From assembly GCA_902774365.1 (NCBI GenBank), contig CACYHX010000017.1, positions 1 through 64,000 of the forward strand: a stretch of 64,000 nucleotides of DNA. The letters are read 5' to 3'. Shown one piece after another: positions 1 to 9,234 of the stretch. The DNA is from an uncultured Bacteroidia bacterium. GTDB lineage: Bacteria > Bacteroidota > Bacteroidia > Bacteroidales > F082. Position 1 is the first letter of the stretch. Every line of letters starts with the position of its first letter. The translations under genes and the position numbers were made by a program. The notes below the pieces were generated by a model. That model was not told the origin of the DNA. It searched no databases and worked only from the letters and a program-made list of their open reading frames with translations.

Positions 1-1015
1 AGATGATGCCTTCCACCGTGCCATCTTGCTTGACGCGGTAGAACATCATCTGGTCTTGCAGGCGCACGGCGGCCGTTTGAGGCACGCTCAGCACGCTGTC
101 GAGCGAAACCGGAATGATGACGTTGGCCGACAAACCTGAACGAAGCACGCCGTCAGGGTTGTCGAAAACGGCCTCGCATGACGACGTACCCGTGGTTTGA
201 TTGACGATAGCGCCAATCACGGTAATATTGCCATCATTATTGTAGATGGAGCCGTCCTTCAGCTTGAGTTTCACTTTGGGCAACACATCGCTGACAAGAG
301 AGCCGTTAGGGCCTTCCATGCCGTTTTTGCCGTTAATCAAGTGAAACTCCTTGACCATGCCCAGCAAGTCGGTTTCCGTGATAGAGAAGTTGGCTTTCAC
401 CTTGCTGATGTCGCTCACGGTGCATATATACTTGGCTCTTGAAACCATGTCGCCCACATTGTATTCATTGCCGGCAATGAAGCCTGTCACCGGCGACGTG
501 ACAGTGCAATAGCCGAGGTTGGTCCGAGCAATGTTGAGTTGTGCCTGGGCCTGCGACACTGAGGCTTTCGCCGAATTATAGTTGTTGAGGCTGGTATTGA
601 GCACATAATCGCTGATGATTCTCTTTTCAAATAGTTTCTGGTTCGACTCATACTGCAGCCTCGTGGTCTCCATATTGGCTTTGGCCACCTTCAGGTCGGC
701 TTCGGCAGATTGCACGCTAAGTTGATACTCGGTCGGGTCAATCACAAAGAGGGTCTGACCTTTTTGGACGATGGTGCCCGGAACGTAATTCTTCTTCGTG
801 ACAAGGCCTTCAACCTGCGGATACACCTTGATTTCAGTGATGCCGCAAGTCGTTGCAGGGAACAACATGTTATAGGTTTTGGGTTCTGGTTGAAGCACCT
901 TGGTCTCGTACTTCGTCATAGGCAACTCCATTTGTGTTTGGTTCCCGCTGCAAGAAACCATCATGCCGCAGGCCAATAGCAGCGCTGAGCATAGCAGAAA
1001 ATGTGGTTTATTCAT
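1..1015 (-). CDS. RND efflux membrane fusion lipoprotein (AcrA/HlyD family), C-terminus cut by window edge
   Basis: The minus-strand frame opens with ATG at 1015 and runs off the window edge after about 338 codons. The N-terminus MNKPHFLLCSALLL is a lipoprotein signal with a cysteine near residue 23 (VSC-SGN). A biotinyl-lipoyl-like hairpin follows: TYNMLFPATTCGITEIKVYP, then PGTIVQKGQTLFVIDP, a coiled coil rich in A, Q and N, and the returning half VTSPVTGFI. This is the order of AcrA/MexA-type periplasmic adaptors, which link an inner-membrane RND pump to an outer-membrane channel. The pump and channel genes would lie to the left of the window. It has its own promoter and is divergent from the fucosidase gene. 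The family is clear; the substrate cannot be told. Confidence 0.85.
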   Translation of the reverse strand, partial: MNKPHFLLCSALLLACGMMVSCSGNQTQMELPMTKYETKVLQPEPKTYNMLFPATTCGITEIKVYPQVEGLVTKKNYVPGTIVQKGQTLFVIDPTEYQLSVQSAEADLKVAKANMETTRLQYESNQKLFEKRIISDYVLNTSLNNYNSAKASVSQAQAQLNIARTNLGYCTVTSPVTGFIAGNEYNVGDMVSRAKYICTVSDISKVKANFSITETDLLGMVKEFHLINGKNGMEGPNGSLVSDVLPKVKLKLKDGSIYNNDGNITVIGAIVNQTTGTSSCEAVFDNPDGVLRSGLSANVIIPVSLDSVLSVPQTAAVRLQDQMMFYRVKQDGTVEGII

Positions 1016-1043
1016 GATCATAAAAGGGTTGTTTAATAATTTG

Positions 1044-1051
1044 CAAAGATA
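1044..1051 (-). promoter_or_regulatory. -7 box TATCTTTG for the membrane fusion gene
   Basis: The plus strand reads caaagata, so the minus strand reads TATCTTTG, an exact match to the Bacteroidota -7 consensus TAnnTTTG. It lies 28 bases upstream of the ATG at 1015 and faces that gene. Confidence 0.6.
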
Positions 1052-1097
1052 AGGAAAAACCTATTTCGTCACAAACAAATGACAGCCGTTTTTTTCC

Positions 1098-1105
1098 TAC
1101 CTTTG
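1098..1105 (+). promoter_or_regulatory. -7 box TACCTTTG for the GH29 gene
   Basis: TACCTTTG matches TAnnTTTG and lies 20 bases before the chosen ATG at 1126. The -33 element is not clear. With the box at 1044 it forms a divergent promoter region of about 110 bases. Confidence 0.6.
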
Positions 1106-1125
1106 CACGATAAAACTGATTGACC

Positions 1126-2532
1126 ATGAAGAAGTGCTTTCTCTCCACGATTTTATGCCTCGTTTGCATGATGACCTTCGCCCAAAGCGACGACCAACGC
1201 CCTGAAACCGACCCCATTATCACGAACCGCATAAGCCAATGGCAGGACCTGAAGTTCGGCTTCATGATGCACTGGGGCATCTACGCCCAATGGGAAGTGG
1301 TGGAGTCGTGGTCCATCTGCAACGAGCCTTGGATTAATAGAAATGGTGCGGATTATTATAAATATAAGACTGATTACCAAAACCTTAACAAAACCTTTAA
1401 TCCAAAAAACTTCGACCCGTCGAAATGGGCTGAGGCTGCCAAAGGAGCAGGCATGAAGTACGTTGTCTTCACCACGAAGCATCACGACGGCTTCTGCATG
1501 TTTGGCACCAAGGAGACCTCCTACTCCACCGTCGACCCGAGCTGTCCGTTCTCGAAAAACCCCAAGGCCGACATCACGGGCGAAGTGGTGAAAGCCTTCC
1601 GCGAAAAAGGCTTTTGGACTGGTCTCTACTTCTCCAAACCCGACTGGCACTGCGACGACTACTGGGCGCATGAATGGGCCACCCCCGACCGCAACGTCAA
1701 CTACGACCCGACCGTCATGCCCGAGCGTTTTGAGAAATACAAGCAATTCACTCACAGACAGATACGTGAACTCACCCACAACTACGGCGACATCGACATC
1801 CTTTGGCTCGACGGCGGCTGGGTGCGCCCCGAATGGAGCGTGAACGACGAGACACGCCCGTGGCTCGGCTGCCAAGGCTACATCCAAGACATTAACATGA
1901 AGGAAATGGCCGACATCGCTCGCGAAAACAACCCCGACCTTATCATCGTCGACCGCTCTGTGGGCGGCAAATACGAAAACTACCAGACTCCCGAGCAGCA
2001 GGTGCCCGACTCGCTCCTGCCCTATCCCTGGGAGACCTGCATGTCGATGGGTAACTCATGGTCGTATGTCTCGACCGACACCTACAAAAGCACTAACAAA
2101 CTCATCCATCTTTTGTGCGACATCGTGGCCAAAGGCGGCAACTTCCTCCTCAACGTCGGCCCCGATGCCGACGGCAACCTGCCCGACACCGCCCTGCTCC
2201 GCATGAAGGAAATCGGCGAGTGGATGCAGGTGAACGGCGAGGCCATCTACGGCACCCGTCCGCTTTATCCCTTCACCTACGGGAAGTTCCGCTTCACCCA
2301 AAAAGGCGACAAGGTCTATGGCATCTTCCTCTTGGATGAGCAGGAACGCCCTGTGCCAGAGACGTATTGGTTCGACGGCAAGGGCATGAACCTAAAGACG
2401 GGAAAAATCAAGGTTTTGGGCAGCAAAAAGAAAGCCTCCCTTTGCAGAGAGGCTGATGGCCGTTACCGCATCGACTTCCCAAACACGTTCGAGATGCCTC
2501 ACGCGGTAGTGTTCGAAATGCAGAAAAAATAA
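1126..2532 (+). CDS. Secreted GH29 alpha-L-fucosidase
   Basis: The product has 468 residues and a signal peptide (MKKCFLSTILCLVCMMTFAQ). Glycoside hydrolase family 29 is shown by FGFMMHWGIYAQWE near the mature N-terminus, YVVFTTKHHDGFCMF, and DIDILWLDGGW, whose Asp229 sits at the family's nucleophile position. A shorter beta-sandwich-like C-terminal part ends FEMPHAVVFEMQKK. The enzyme should remove alpha-linked L-fucose from glycans, probably in the periplasm since no T9SS or lipoprotein signal is present. An in-frame TTG lies 6 bases upstream at 1120, but ATG at 1126 fits the signal peptide and the promoter spacing. An AraC regulator lies downstream; no SusCD pair is adjacent, so a polysaccharide utilisation locus is not shown. 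Confidence 0.9.
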   Translation: MKKCFLSTILCLVCMMTFAQSDDQRPETDPIITNRISQWQDLKFGFMMHWGIYAQWEVVESWSICNEPWINRNGADYYKYKTDYQNLNKTFNPKNFDPSKWAEAAKGAGMKYVVFTTKHHDGFCMFGTKETSYSTVDPSCPFSKNPKADITGEVVKAFREKGFWTGLYFSKPDWHCDDYWAHEWATPDRNVNYDPTVMPERFEKYKQFTHRQIRELTHNYGDIDILWLDGGWVRPEWSVNDETRPWLGCQGYIQDINMKEMADIARENNPDLIIVDRSVGGKYENYQTPEQQVPDSLLPYPWETCMSMGNSWSYVSTDTYKSTNKLIHLLCDIVAKGGNFLLNVGPDADGNLPDTALLRMKEIGEWMQVNGEAIYGTRPLYPFTYGKFRFTQKGDKVYGIFLLDEQERPVPETYWFDGKGMNLKTGKIKVLGSKKKASLCREADGRYRIDFPNTFEMPHAVVFEMQKK

Positions 2533-2637
2533 CGACACCATCGATTCTGCTATAAAAACTAACCACGCTGAACAAAGTGTTTTGTCGCCAAACAATTAAA
2601 AAAGCCAGCATGTCGCCGAAAGCAGTGATGGTGTCGT
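2532..2637. repeat. Spaced inverted repeat after the fucosidase gene
   Basis: Perfect 11-base arms (acgacaccatc at 2532-2542 and gatggtgtcgt at 2627-2637) are separated by 84 bases. The left arm begins on the last base of the fucosidase stop codon. A run of five T follows at 2644-2648, so this may act as a long-stem terminator or be a palindromic repeat element. No open reading frame is inside. Confidence 0.4.
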
Positions 2638-2754
2638 AGTGCCTTTTTATTCTGGCTTCAAAATTAGATACATTTCAGCAAGCAAAAGATAACGATTAGA
2701 ACAAAATAATTGTCATTTGGTCGGATTATTTTAGACTTTTTCGCCAATAACAAG

Positions 2755-2762
2755 TATTTTTG
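2755..2762 (+). promoter_or_regulatory. -7 box TATTTTTG for the AraC regulator
   Basis: TATTTTTG matches TAnnTTTG exactly and lies 21 bases before the ATG at 2784, in a clearly A+T-rich stretch (2640-2780) that otherwise holds nothing recognisable. Confidence 0.6.
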
Positions 2763-2783
2763 TAGGCAAAACGACCGAAAAAC

Positions 2784-3671
2784 ATGGAAAAGCAGCCACA
2801 CGCCTTAGAGGAAATAAGAGACCAGATAAAAAAGCATGGTCTAATGGTATTCGATAACATCAACCGAGTGCCCATTTACGAGAAAGCCTATGCATCACAA
2901 TTTTTCGTCCTTTGGCTCAATCATCGAGGATGTCTGAAAAGCCTCTTTGACAAGCAACAAAAAGAATTCCATCAACACGATTTTGTCATGATGCCTCCTG
3001 GTCATGTGATGGAGATATTGGAATATAGCGACGATTATTTGGTTTCATTGCTCGTCATCTCACCCAGTTTTCTCCAAAACCTGAAGCATCTCTATCCTTT
3101 CTATTTTGAGCATGTCGAATATCGATACAATTCCGTTTTCCATCTGAGCGACGAACAATACGAAGGTATGCAAGGGCATTTCATGATGCTCCAAGCCATC
3201 AGTCAATTGAACCATCTTGAACGTAACGAATTATTAGTCAAGCAGATGGAAATAGGAACACAATTGATGGAGATTTACCTACATGAAAATGGCTTAACGA
3301 CGCTGGAACTCACCCCGGCCCAACAATTGTTTAACCGCTTCAAAAACGCCTTTGTCAACCATTTCCAAGAAAGCCGCGAAGTGCAGTATTATGCCAACCT
3401 TCTTTGTCTGTCGCCCAAGTACTTTGGTAGCATCATCAAGAAAGAAACCGGCATTAGCGCCAATGAATGGATTTCGGGGTATGTCATCGTCCAAGCCAAG
3501 TCGCTACTTCGCCATAGCCAAAACCTCAACATACAGCAAATCAGTCAACAACTTGGCTTCTCCGACCCCGCTGCGTTCACACGCTATTTCAAAGCGAATA
3601 CAGGCATGTCGCCCAAGGAATACCGAGGGCGCAACAATAAAGGGGAAATCATTATCCCACCACAATATTAA
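2784..3671 (+). CDS. AraC-family transcriptional regulator
   Basis: The product has 295 residues. The last ~100 residues carry the double helix-turn-helix of the AraC/XylS family: [20 protein letters not shown] for the first helix pair and [20 protein letters not shown] followed by TGMSPKEYR for the second. The N-terminal ~170 residues look like a cupin-type sensor ([16 protein letters not shown]), the part that usually senses a small ligand. It probably activates genes in response to a sugar or stress signal. The neighbouring fucosidase is a possible target, but this rests only on position. The 3' end overlaps the end of leuS by 20 bases, tail to tail. Confidence 0.88.
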   Translation: MEKQPHALEEIRDQIKKHGLMVFDNINRVPIYEKAYASQFFVLWLNHRGCLKSLFDKQQKEFHQHDFVMMPPGHVMEILEYSDDYLVSLLVISPSFLQNLKHLYPFYFEHVEYRYNSVFHLSDEQYEGMQGHFMMLQAISQLNHLERNELLVKQMEIGTQLMEIYLHENGLTTLELTPAQQLFNRFKNAFVNHFQESREVQYYANLLCLSPKYFGSIIKKETGISANEWISGYVIVQAKSLLRHSQNLNIQQISQQLGFSDPAAFTRYFKANTGMSPKEYRGRNNKGEIIIPPQY

Positions 3672-6600
3672 CAATCTTCTTCGGCACGTAGATGACCTTG
3701 CGCACCTGCTTGCCCTCAAGCCATTTGGCGGACTCGGGAGCGGCGAGCACGGCGGCCTGCACCTCGTCTTGACTCATCGTGACAGGCAGCTCCATGCTGA
3801 AGCGCATCTTGCCGTTGAAGCTGATGGGATAGTTGAAGCTGTTTTCCACGGTCTTGCTCTCGTCGTAGACAGGGAACGCAGCATCGACCACCGAGGTCTC
3901 GTGACCCAGCAAGTGCCACAGTTCTTCAGCGATATGCGGCGCGTAAGGTGAAATCATCACGCAAAGCGGCTCAAGGATTTCGCGCTTGTTGCACTTGAGG
4001 TCGGCGAGTTCGTTGGCGCAGATCATGAAGGCGGAGACGACCGTGTTGAACGAGATGCTCTCGATGCCGTCCTCTTCTTTCTTGATGAGCTTGTGGAGGC
4101 TCTTCAACTCGGGTGCCGTGGCTGGCTCATCACTGACGCAGAACTCGTTATTCTCGTTGTGGTACAACCTCCAGAACTTGCGCACGAAGCGGAAGGTGCC
4201 CTCGATGCCTTGCGTGTCCCAAGGCTTGGACTGCTCCAAAGGTCCGAGGAACATCTCGTAGAGGCGAAGCGTGTCGGCGCCGTATTTCTCCACGAGGTCG
4301 TCGGGATTCTGCACGTTGTATTTCGACTTCGACATCTTCTCGATTTCATTGCCGCAAACGTAAATGTCGTTGCCGTCCTTATCCTTCTCGAAGATAAACC
4401 AAGCATCTTTCAGGTCGTCGCGCCACTGGCGGAAAGCCTCCACATCAAGGATGTCGTTGTGAACCATATTGATATCCACATGGATCGGGTCGCTGTACAC
4501 CTCACGACCTGGCCAATTCTTGGAGACGAACAACGGGCCTCCCTTGTATTCCAGTCCGTCAACAAAAGCGGGAACCTCTTTGCCGTCAACCAAATCCCTA
4601 ATCTTCTGCTCAACCTTGTTGGTGCCTTGTGCACAATCATTCACCAAATCGGCTATCGGCAGCATCAACAACTTGTAACCTTTGCTCTCAGCATACTCCT
4701 GCCAAGGTTCAGCCACTTTCTCAAGGTTGCCCATGCGGTTGATTTCGATGAGAATACCCTTCTCAGGGCAGAAGAAGTCGAAACGACGACGGCCATCCTT
4801 GAAGTCTTTTTCGAACTTCACGCCCATACGATTATCCTTAATCAACTGCCAAACCGTGTACTCGCATATTTTCTCCATGTTAGCGCGATAGGCAAAGCTG
4901 GAACGGCCTTGGATCATACCTTGGTTGATCATGCGCTGGAAAGGCTCGTCCTTGCACGACAAACCAATGTCATACAGGAACTTGCACCAGAAACGGCTGT
5001 AAATCAGGTGGCCGGTGGCGTGTTCGGCACCACCGATATAGAGGTCGACGTTCTGCCAATAGTCGTTGGCTTCACGGCTGAAGTATTCCTTGTCGTTGTG
5101 CGGGTCTTCATAGCGGAGATAGTAACCGCTCGAACCGGCGAAGCCCGGCATGGTGTTGGTCTCAATAGGATAGCCTTCCTCCGTGACCCAGTTCGTGGCA
5201 CGGGCCAAAGGCGGCTCACCCGTCTCGGTGGGTTTGTATTCGCTGATGGCAGGCAACTCAAGCGGCAGCTTCGATTCGTCCATGGCGTAAGGCATACCGT
5301 CCTTGTAGTAAATCGGGAACGGCTCGCCCCAGTAACGCTGGCGGCTGAAGATGGCATCGCGCAGGCGGTAGTTGGTTTTGCCTGTGCCGACGCCGAGTTT
5401 CTCCAGTTCCTCTATCATACGTTCGATGGCTTTCTTCACGGTCAGGCCGTTGAGGAAGCCCGAGTTGACCAGCTCGCCGTCCTTGGCATCGAAGCTCTCT
5501 TCCCATGTGGCGGGGTCGGTCGGCTCGGTGCCAGGTTTCTTCACCACTTGGATGATGGGCAGGTTGAAATGACGGGCGAAGGCAAAGTCGCGGCTGTCGT
5601 GGGCGGGCACGGCCATGATGGCACCTGTGCCATAACCCATCAGCACATAGTCGGCAATCCAGATGGGCAGCTTGGCACCCGTGATGGGGTTGATGCCGTA
5701 GGCACCCGTGAAGGCGCCGCTCACCTTGCGGACCTCAGCCATGCGCTCACGCTCGCTGCGGTTCTTGGTGCGTGTGATGTATTCCTCCACCTCGGCGCGC
5801 TGCTCAGGCGTGGTGATTTCCTTTACCAGCTCATGCTCGGGAGCCAGCACCATGAACGTCGTGCCGAACAAGGTATCAGCACGGGTCGTAAACACCTCCA
5901 AATCTATATCTTTACCCTCAACCTTGAAGATCACCGAAGCGCCCATGGACTTGCCAATCCAGTTGCGTTGCAAGTCCTTCACCGACTCGCTCCAATCCAC
6001 GGTCTCAAGGCCTTGAAGCAGGCGGTCGGCGTAGGCCGTGATGCGGAGTTGCCACTGCTTCATCGACTTGCGCTCCACGGGGAAGCCGCCACGCACCGAG
6101 AGGCCGTCGGCCACCTCGTCGTTGGCGAGCACCGTACCCAGGCCCGGGCACCAGTTCACCATCGCTTCAGCTTGGTAAGCCAAGCGATAGTTCATCAGCA
6201 CCTCTTGTTGTTGCTTCTCGCTCATCGCCTTCCACTCGGCAGCGGTGAAACTCAGCGGCTTGCTTTCGGCCACGTTGAGACCTTCGGTACCTTTCTCCTC
6301 GAAGTGGGAAATCAGCTTGCTGATGGGCTGGGCTTTCTGGCAGCCGTTGCAATAGAACGAGTTGAACAGCTGAAGGAACGTCCATTGCGTCCACTTGTAG
6401 TAGCCTGGCTCGCAAGTGCGCACCTCGCGGTCCCAGTCGTAGCAGAAACCGATCTTATCCATCTGCTCGCGGTAGCGGTTGATGTTCTTTTCGGTTGTCA
6501 CGGCGGGATGGGTGCCCGTTTGGATGGCATATTGCTCAGCGGGCAGACCGTAGGCGTCGTAACCCATGGGATGCAGCACGTTGAAGCCTTTCAGCCTTTT

Positions 6601-6792
6601 ATATCTTGCATAAATATCCGAGGCAATATAGCCCAGCGGGTGACCCACATGCAGGCCAGCGCCCGAGGGATACGGGAACATATCCAGGACATAGAATTTC
6701 GGCTTATTGTGGTCAATATCAACCTTATAGATTTTGTTGTCGCGCCAATACTGTTGCCACTTTTTCTCGATTTCGGTAAAGTTGTAATCCAT
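3652..6792 (-). CDS. leuS: Leucyl-tRNA synthetase with an inserted DUF559-like domain
   Basis: The product has 1046 residues, about 100 more than a usual Bacteroides LeuRS. It charges tRNA-Leu with leucine. Class I signatures are present: HVGH at residues 48-51 and KMSKS at 819-823. The editing (CP1) domain lies between, with [19 protein letters not shown] and [16 protein letters not shown]. The C-terminal anticodon-binding part ends normally. Residues ~637-749 interrupt the region between GRSSFAYR and [10 protein letters not shown], where other LeuRS have only a short loop (see separate entry). Catalytic motifs on both sides are intact and in one frame, so the enzyme is probably active. It is a single gene with its own promoter at 6831 and converges with the AraC gene. 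Confidence 0.95.
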   Translation of the reverse strand: MDYNFTEIEKKWQQYWRDNKIYKVDIDHNKPKFYVLDMFPYPSGAGLHVGHPLGYIASDIYARYKRLKGFNVLHPMGYDAYGLPAEQYAIQTGTHPAVTTEKNINRYREQMDKIGFCYDWDREVRTCEPGYYKWTQWTFLQLFNSFYCNGCQKAQPISKLISHFEEKGTEGLNVAESKPLSFTAAEWKAMSEKQQQEVLMNYRLAYQAEAMVNWCPGLGTVLANDEVADGLSVRGGFPVERKSMKQWQLRITAYADRLLQGLETVDWSESVKDLQRNWIGKSMGASVIFKVEGKDIDLEVFTTRADTLFGTTFMVLAPEHELVKEITTPEQRAEVEEYITRTKNRSERERMAEVRKVSGAFTGAYGINPITGAKLPIWIADYVLMGYGTGAIMAVPAHDSRDFAFARHFNLPIIQVVKKPGTEPTDPATWEESFDAKDGELVNSGFLNGLTVKKAIERMIEELEKLGVGTGKTNYRLRDAIFSRQRYWGEPFPIYYKDGMPYAMDESKLPLELPAISEYKPTETGEPPLARATNWVTEEGYPIETNTMPGFAGSSGYYLRYEDPHNDKEYFSREANDYWQNVDLYIGGAEHATGHLIYSRFWCKFLYDIGLSCKDEPFQRMINQGMIQGRSSFAYRANMEKICEYTVWQLIKDNRMGVKFEKDFKDGRRRFDFFCPEKGILIEINRMGNLEKVAEPWQEYAESKGYKLLMLPIADLVNDCAQGTNKVEQKIRDLVDGKEVPAFVDGLEYKGGPLFVSKNWPGREVYSDPIHVDINMVHNDILDVEAFRQWRDDLKDAWFIFEKDKDGNDIYVCGNEIEKMSKSKYNVQNPDDLVEKYGADTLRLYEMFLGPLEQSKPWDTQGIEGTFRFVRKFWRLYHNENNEFCVSDEPATAPELKSLHKLIKKEEDGIESISFNTVVSAFMICANELADLKCNKREILEPLCVMISPYAPHIAEELWHLLGHETSVVDAAFPVYDESKTVENSFNYPISFNGKMRFSMELPVTMSQDEVQAAVLAAPESAKWLEGKQVRKVIYVPKKIVNIVVG
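4546..4884 (-). other. DUF559/Vsr-like nuclease-fold insertion inside LeuRS
   Basis: This encodes LeuRS residues ~637-749. The pattern follows the DUF559 family (restriction-endonuclease fold): W648-x-L, G657, F660, then [19 protein letters not shown] at 668-686, and [10 protein letters not shown] at 703-712. D672 and E683 match the first two acidic positions of a PD-(D/E)XK core; the usual E-x-D/K third residue is N685. By my hand count, 4561-4860 is 47% G+C (142/300), while flanking leuS at 5041-5340 is 57% (172/300). This suggests a separate origin. The fold is inferred from the motif pattern, and nuclease activity is not shown. Confidence 0.7.
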
Positions 6793-6830
6793 ATAATAGG
6801 GGTGTTTTTTGCTGTTTTTGAAAGAAACTG

Positions 6831-6838
6831 CAAAAATA
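6831..6838 (-). promoter_or_regulatory. -7 box TATTTTTG for leuS
   Basis: The plus strand reads caaaaata, giving TATTTTTG on the minus strand, 38 bases upstream of the leuS ATG. Confidence 0.6.
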
Positions 6839-6940
6839 GTGAATTTTTGCTTTATGATTGAAACCTAAAATAAAAACTGCAAATCAGCCCGCACTTTTCA
6901 AGCAAGAAAAACTTAAAACATTGATTATTTTATATTTATT

Positions 6941-6980
6941 CGACAGCAAACGACAACAAACGACTACAGTCGACTACAAA
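6941..6980. repeat. Four tandem 10-base repeats before the ORF6N gene
   Basis: The four units are cgacagcaaa, cgacaacaaa, cgactacagt and cgactacaaa, back to back, with cg starting a fifth. The 10-base step is close to one DNA turn, so the same helix face is presented four times. They lie 35-75 bases upstream of the -7 box at 7015, as expected for a multi-site operator. Who binds is unknown; the ORF6N product is one candidate. Confidence 0.5.
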
Positions 6981-7014
6981 CGTTTAATCAACGAATTGCT
7001 CTTGACAAGTGACA

Positions 7015-7022
7015 TATCTTTG
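7015..7022 (+). promoter_or_regulatory. -7 box TATCTTTG for the ORF6N gene
   Basis: This is an exact TAnnTTTG match, with TTG at 6996-6998 as a possible -33 element. Because the box lies downstream of an in-frame GTG at 7009, translation should start at the ATG at 7051, not at 7009. Confidence 0.6.
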
Positions 7023-7050
7023 CTGCGTATTAACTAAATGTAGTATCGTT

Positions 7051-7734
7051 ATGGAAACTCCTAAACCCACTAAAGTCATCCCAAATGATGTGCAAACAGG
7101 AAACATCGAAAGCATTAAGAATGTAATTTATGAAATTCGAGGGCAAAAGGTAATGCTAGACCGTGACCTCGCCAGTATTTACGGAGTAGAGACACGAGCT
7201 CTCAATCAGGCAGTCAAACGTAATGCAGACCGATTCCCTGAGGATTTTATGTTCAAATTGTCTAAAGAGGAATGGATTGAAATTGAAAGGATTAGCAATA
7301 TGTCGTCACAAACTGTGATGACATCGCCACAAAAACGTCCTAAGTCATCACCTCCTTATGTATTCACAGAACACGGTGCCGTGATGCTTGCCTCCGTATT
7401 ACACAGCCCCTGTGCCGTACAAATGAGTGTGATGGTGACAAGGGCATTTATCGCAATGCGAAAGGCTATAGCAACAATGTTGTCAGTCGACCTAAAAATG
7501 GAACAACTCTCCCATAAAGTCGATCAGTTGAACGCCTATATCGAGGAAATCCTGCACGATCAGAATGACATCAATGAGCAGCAGGAACAGACCAACCTGG
7601 AAATAGCCATACAAATAGAAGCCCTCAATGACGCCCTCGACCAATTAAGGGAAACAAAAGCCCAACCTCGCAAGCGGATTGGTTACAAACCTGAAGAAGA
7701 AAATCTTAATCAAACAAACTCATCTCCCCGGTAG
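7051..7734 (+). CDS. ORF6N domain DNA-binding protein
   Basis: The product has 227 residues. The N-terminal ~100 residues match the ORF6N domain, first described in phage and common in Bacteroidota: [40 protein letters not shown], and [13 protein letters not shown]. Such domains are thought to bind DNA. The C-terminal part (residues ~140-210) is strongly predicted coiled coil, rich in Q, N and E, which suggests an oligomer. No phage or plasmid genes are nearby, so it is a solitary gene with its own promoter and a phased repeat upstream. Its 3' end overlaps the ruvB 3' end by 29 bases on the opposite strand. Target and function are unknown. Confidence 0.8.
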   Translation: METPKPTKVIPNDVQTGNIESIKNVIYEIRGQKVMLDRDLASIYGVETRALNQAVKRNADRFPEDFMFKLSKEEWIEIERISNMSSQTVMTSPQKRPKSSPPYVFTEHGAVMLASVLHSPCAVQMSVMVTRAFIAMRKAIATMLSVDLKMEQLSHKVDQLNAYIEEILHDQNDINEQQEQTNLEIAIQIEALNDALDQLRETKAQPRKRIGYKPEEENLNQTNSSPR

Positions 7735-8737
7735 GCTTAATCCTTGTCTTACCCAAGTGCTTATATGCCAAATCGGTGCATTCGCGGCCGCGGGGCGTGC
7801 GCATGATGAAACCTTCCTGAATCAAGAACGGCTCACAGACCTCCTCGATGGTGCCTGGGTCCTCGCCCACCGCCGTGGCAATGGTATTCACACCGACTGG
7901 CCCACCCTTGAACTTGTCAATGATAGTGGTGAGAATCCTGTTGTCCATATCGTCGAGGCCATGCTCGTCGACGTTGAGGGCTTTCAAGCCGATTTTTGCG
8001 ATGTCTAAGGTGATGGTGCCATCGCCTTGAATCTGGGCGAAGTCGCGCACGCGGCGCAGCAACATGTTGGCGATACGCGGCGTGCCACGGCTGCGTCGGG
8101 CAATCTCGAAGGCTGCCGTGTCGTCGATGGGCACGTTGAGGATGCCTGCCGAGCGCTTCACAATCTTCGACAAAGTCTTGGCATCATAATATTCCAAGCG
8201 TTGCTTGATGCCGAAACGCTCACGCAAAGGCGCCGTCAGCATGCCGCTGCGGGTGGTGGCGCCAATCAAAGTGAAAGGATTCAGCGTGATTTGGATGCTA
8301 CGCGCGCTGGGACCCGTCTCCAGCATGATGTCGATGCGGAAGTCCTCCATGGCGGAATAGAGATACTCCTCCACCACGGGACTGAGGCGGTGTATCTCGT
8401 CGATGAACAGCACGTCGTTAGGCTCAAGGCTGGTAAGCAAGCCCGCCAAGTTGCCCGGCTTGTCGAGCACGGGTCCCGACGTCATCTTCATGCCGACGCC
8501 CAACTCATGGGCGATGATAAACGACAAGGTGGTCTTGCCCAGACCTGGAGGGCCATACAACAAAGTATGGTCGAGGGCTTCGCCACGCTGGGCGGCGGCC
8601 TTCACGAAAACGCGCAGGTTATCCACGACCTGCTTCTGCCCGGCAAAGCTGTCGAACATATCAGGGCGCAGGGTGTTTTCGAGGTCTTTTTCGGCCTTGC
8701 TCAAGTGCGAGGCGTTGGCATCGAGGTTGCTGTTCAT
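7706..8737 (-). CDS. ruvB: Holliday junction branch migration ATPase RuvB
   Basis: The product has 343 residues, the usual RuvB length. RuvB is the hexameric motor that, with RuvA, moves Holliday junctions in recombination and repair. Visible motifs are [11 protein letters not shown] at the N-terminus, Walker [13 protein letters not shown], Walker [11 protein letters not shown], sensor 1 LIGATTRSG, the arginine-finger region APLRERFG, and the C-terminal winged helix ([17 protein letters not shown]). It is monocistronic here, with no ruvA or ruvC adjacent. Its promoter (8755) is back to back with that of the SPOR gene. Confidence 0.96.
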   Translation of the reverse strand: MNSNLDANASHLSKAEKDLENTLRPDMFDSFAGQKQVVDNLRVFVKAAAQRGEALDHTLLYGPPGLGKTTLSFIIAHELGVGMKMTSGPVLDKPGNLAGLLTSLEPNDVLFIDEIHRLSPVVEEYLYSAMEDFRIDIMLETGPSARSIQITLNPFTLIGATTRSGMLTAPLRERFGIKQRLEYYDAKTLSKIVKRSAGILNVPIDDTAAFEIARRSRGTPRIANMLLRRVRDFAQIQGDGTITLDIAKIGLKALNVDEHGLDDMDNRILTTIIDKFKGGPVGVNTIATAVGEDPGTIEEVCEPFLIQEGFIMRTPRGRECTDLAYKHLGKTRIKPTGEMSLFD

Positions 8738-8754
8738 AGGATCGTTTTAGGCCA

Positions 8755-8762
8755 CAAAGATA
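8755..8762 (-). promoter_or_regulatory. -7 box TATCTTTG for ruvB
   Basis: caaagata on the plus strand gives TATCTTTG facing ruvB, 17 bases upstream of its ATG. Confidence 0.6.
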
Positions 8763-8800
8763 CAACTTTCGGCGGAAATTTGCATATCATCAAAAAAATG

Positions 8801-8808
8801 TATCTTTG
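8801..8808 (+). promoter_or_regulatory. -7 box TATCTTTG for the SPOR protein gene
   Basis: TATCTTTG is an exact match, 19 bases before the ATG at 8828. It fixes that ATG as the start, although the reading frame is open for far longer upstream, across ruvB. Confidence 0.6.
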
Positions 8809-8827
8809 CAGCCTAAACCCATTCATC

Positions 8828-9229
8828 ATGAAGCGCATCCTTAGCCTCATCATATTCACCGTCATGGCGGCCGTTGCCTTCGCACAGAACGGCTCCGTCA
8901 ACGTCGACCAAGACGACCGCGTCGAGGGTCTCATCGCGAAGCAACGCATCCTCTATCAGCTCGACAGCTCCTTCAATGGCTATCGCATCCATGTCTTCAT
9001 GGAGATCGGCAACGAAGCCTTGCAACACGCCAAAGAGGTGAAAGCCCAATTCGAGCGGGCCTTCCCCGACATCCCGATTTACCTGACCTACGTGGAGCCT
9101 TATTTCCGCCTTCGTGCCGGCAACTTCCGCAACCGCGTGGAGGCAGAAAAATGTCTGCGCCGCATCAAGCCCAGATTCAAGGAGGCTTTTGTCACGGCGG
9201 ATATGATTTACAGGCCGAAATTTGATTAA
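8828..9229 (+). CDS. Small secreted SPOR-like domain protein
   Basis: The product has 133 residues, with a signal peptide (MKRILSLIIFTVMAAVAFAQ). The remainder resembles a single SPOR domain: GYRIHVFMEIGNEALQHAKE, then IYLTYVEPYFRLRAGNF and AEKCLRRIKPRF. SPOR domains bind denuded peptidoglycan at division sites. Bacteroidota have many small SPOR proteins whose exact roles are unknown. The protein is probably periplasmic. The gene stands alone between ruvB and a convergent dehydrogenase gene, with repeat element C1 immediately after it. Confidence 0.8.
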   Translation: MKRILSLIIFTVMAAVAFAQNGSVNVDQDDRVEGLIAKQRILYQLDSSFNGYRIHVFMEIGNEALQHAKEVKAQFERAFPDIPIYLTYVEPYFRLRAGNFRNRVEAEKCLRRIKPRFKEAFVTADMIYRPKFD

Positions 9230-9234
9230 TTAAT

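Noticed and set aside
1..2783. Polysaccharide utilisation locus around the fucosidase and AraC genes
   Set aside because: No SusC/SusD pair or further glycan genes are adjacent; the link between the regulator and the fucosidase rests only on position.
4093..6861. Very long open frame (922 codons) on the plus strand opposite leuS
   Set aside because: It is the shadow of a G+C-rich, GNC-biased gene. The minus-strand leuS has full aminoacyl-tRNA synthetase motifs and a promoter; the antisense frame has no recognisable domain.
7009..7050. GTG start at 7009 for the ORF6N protein
   Set aside because: It would put the promoter box TATCTTTG (7015-7022) inside the coding region; ATG at 7051 fits better.
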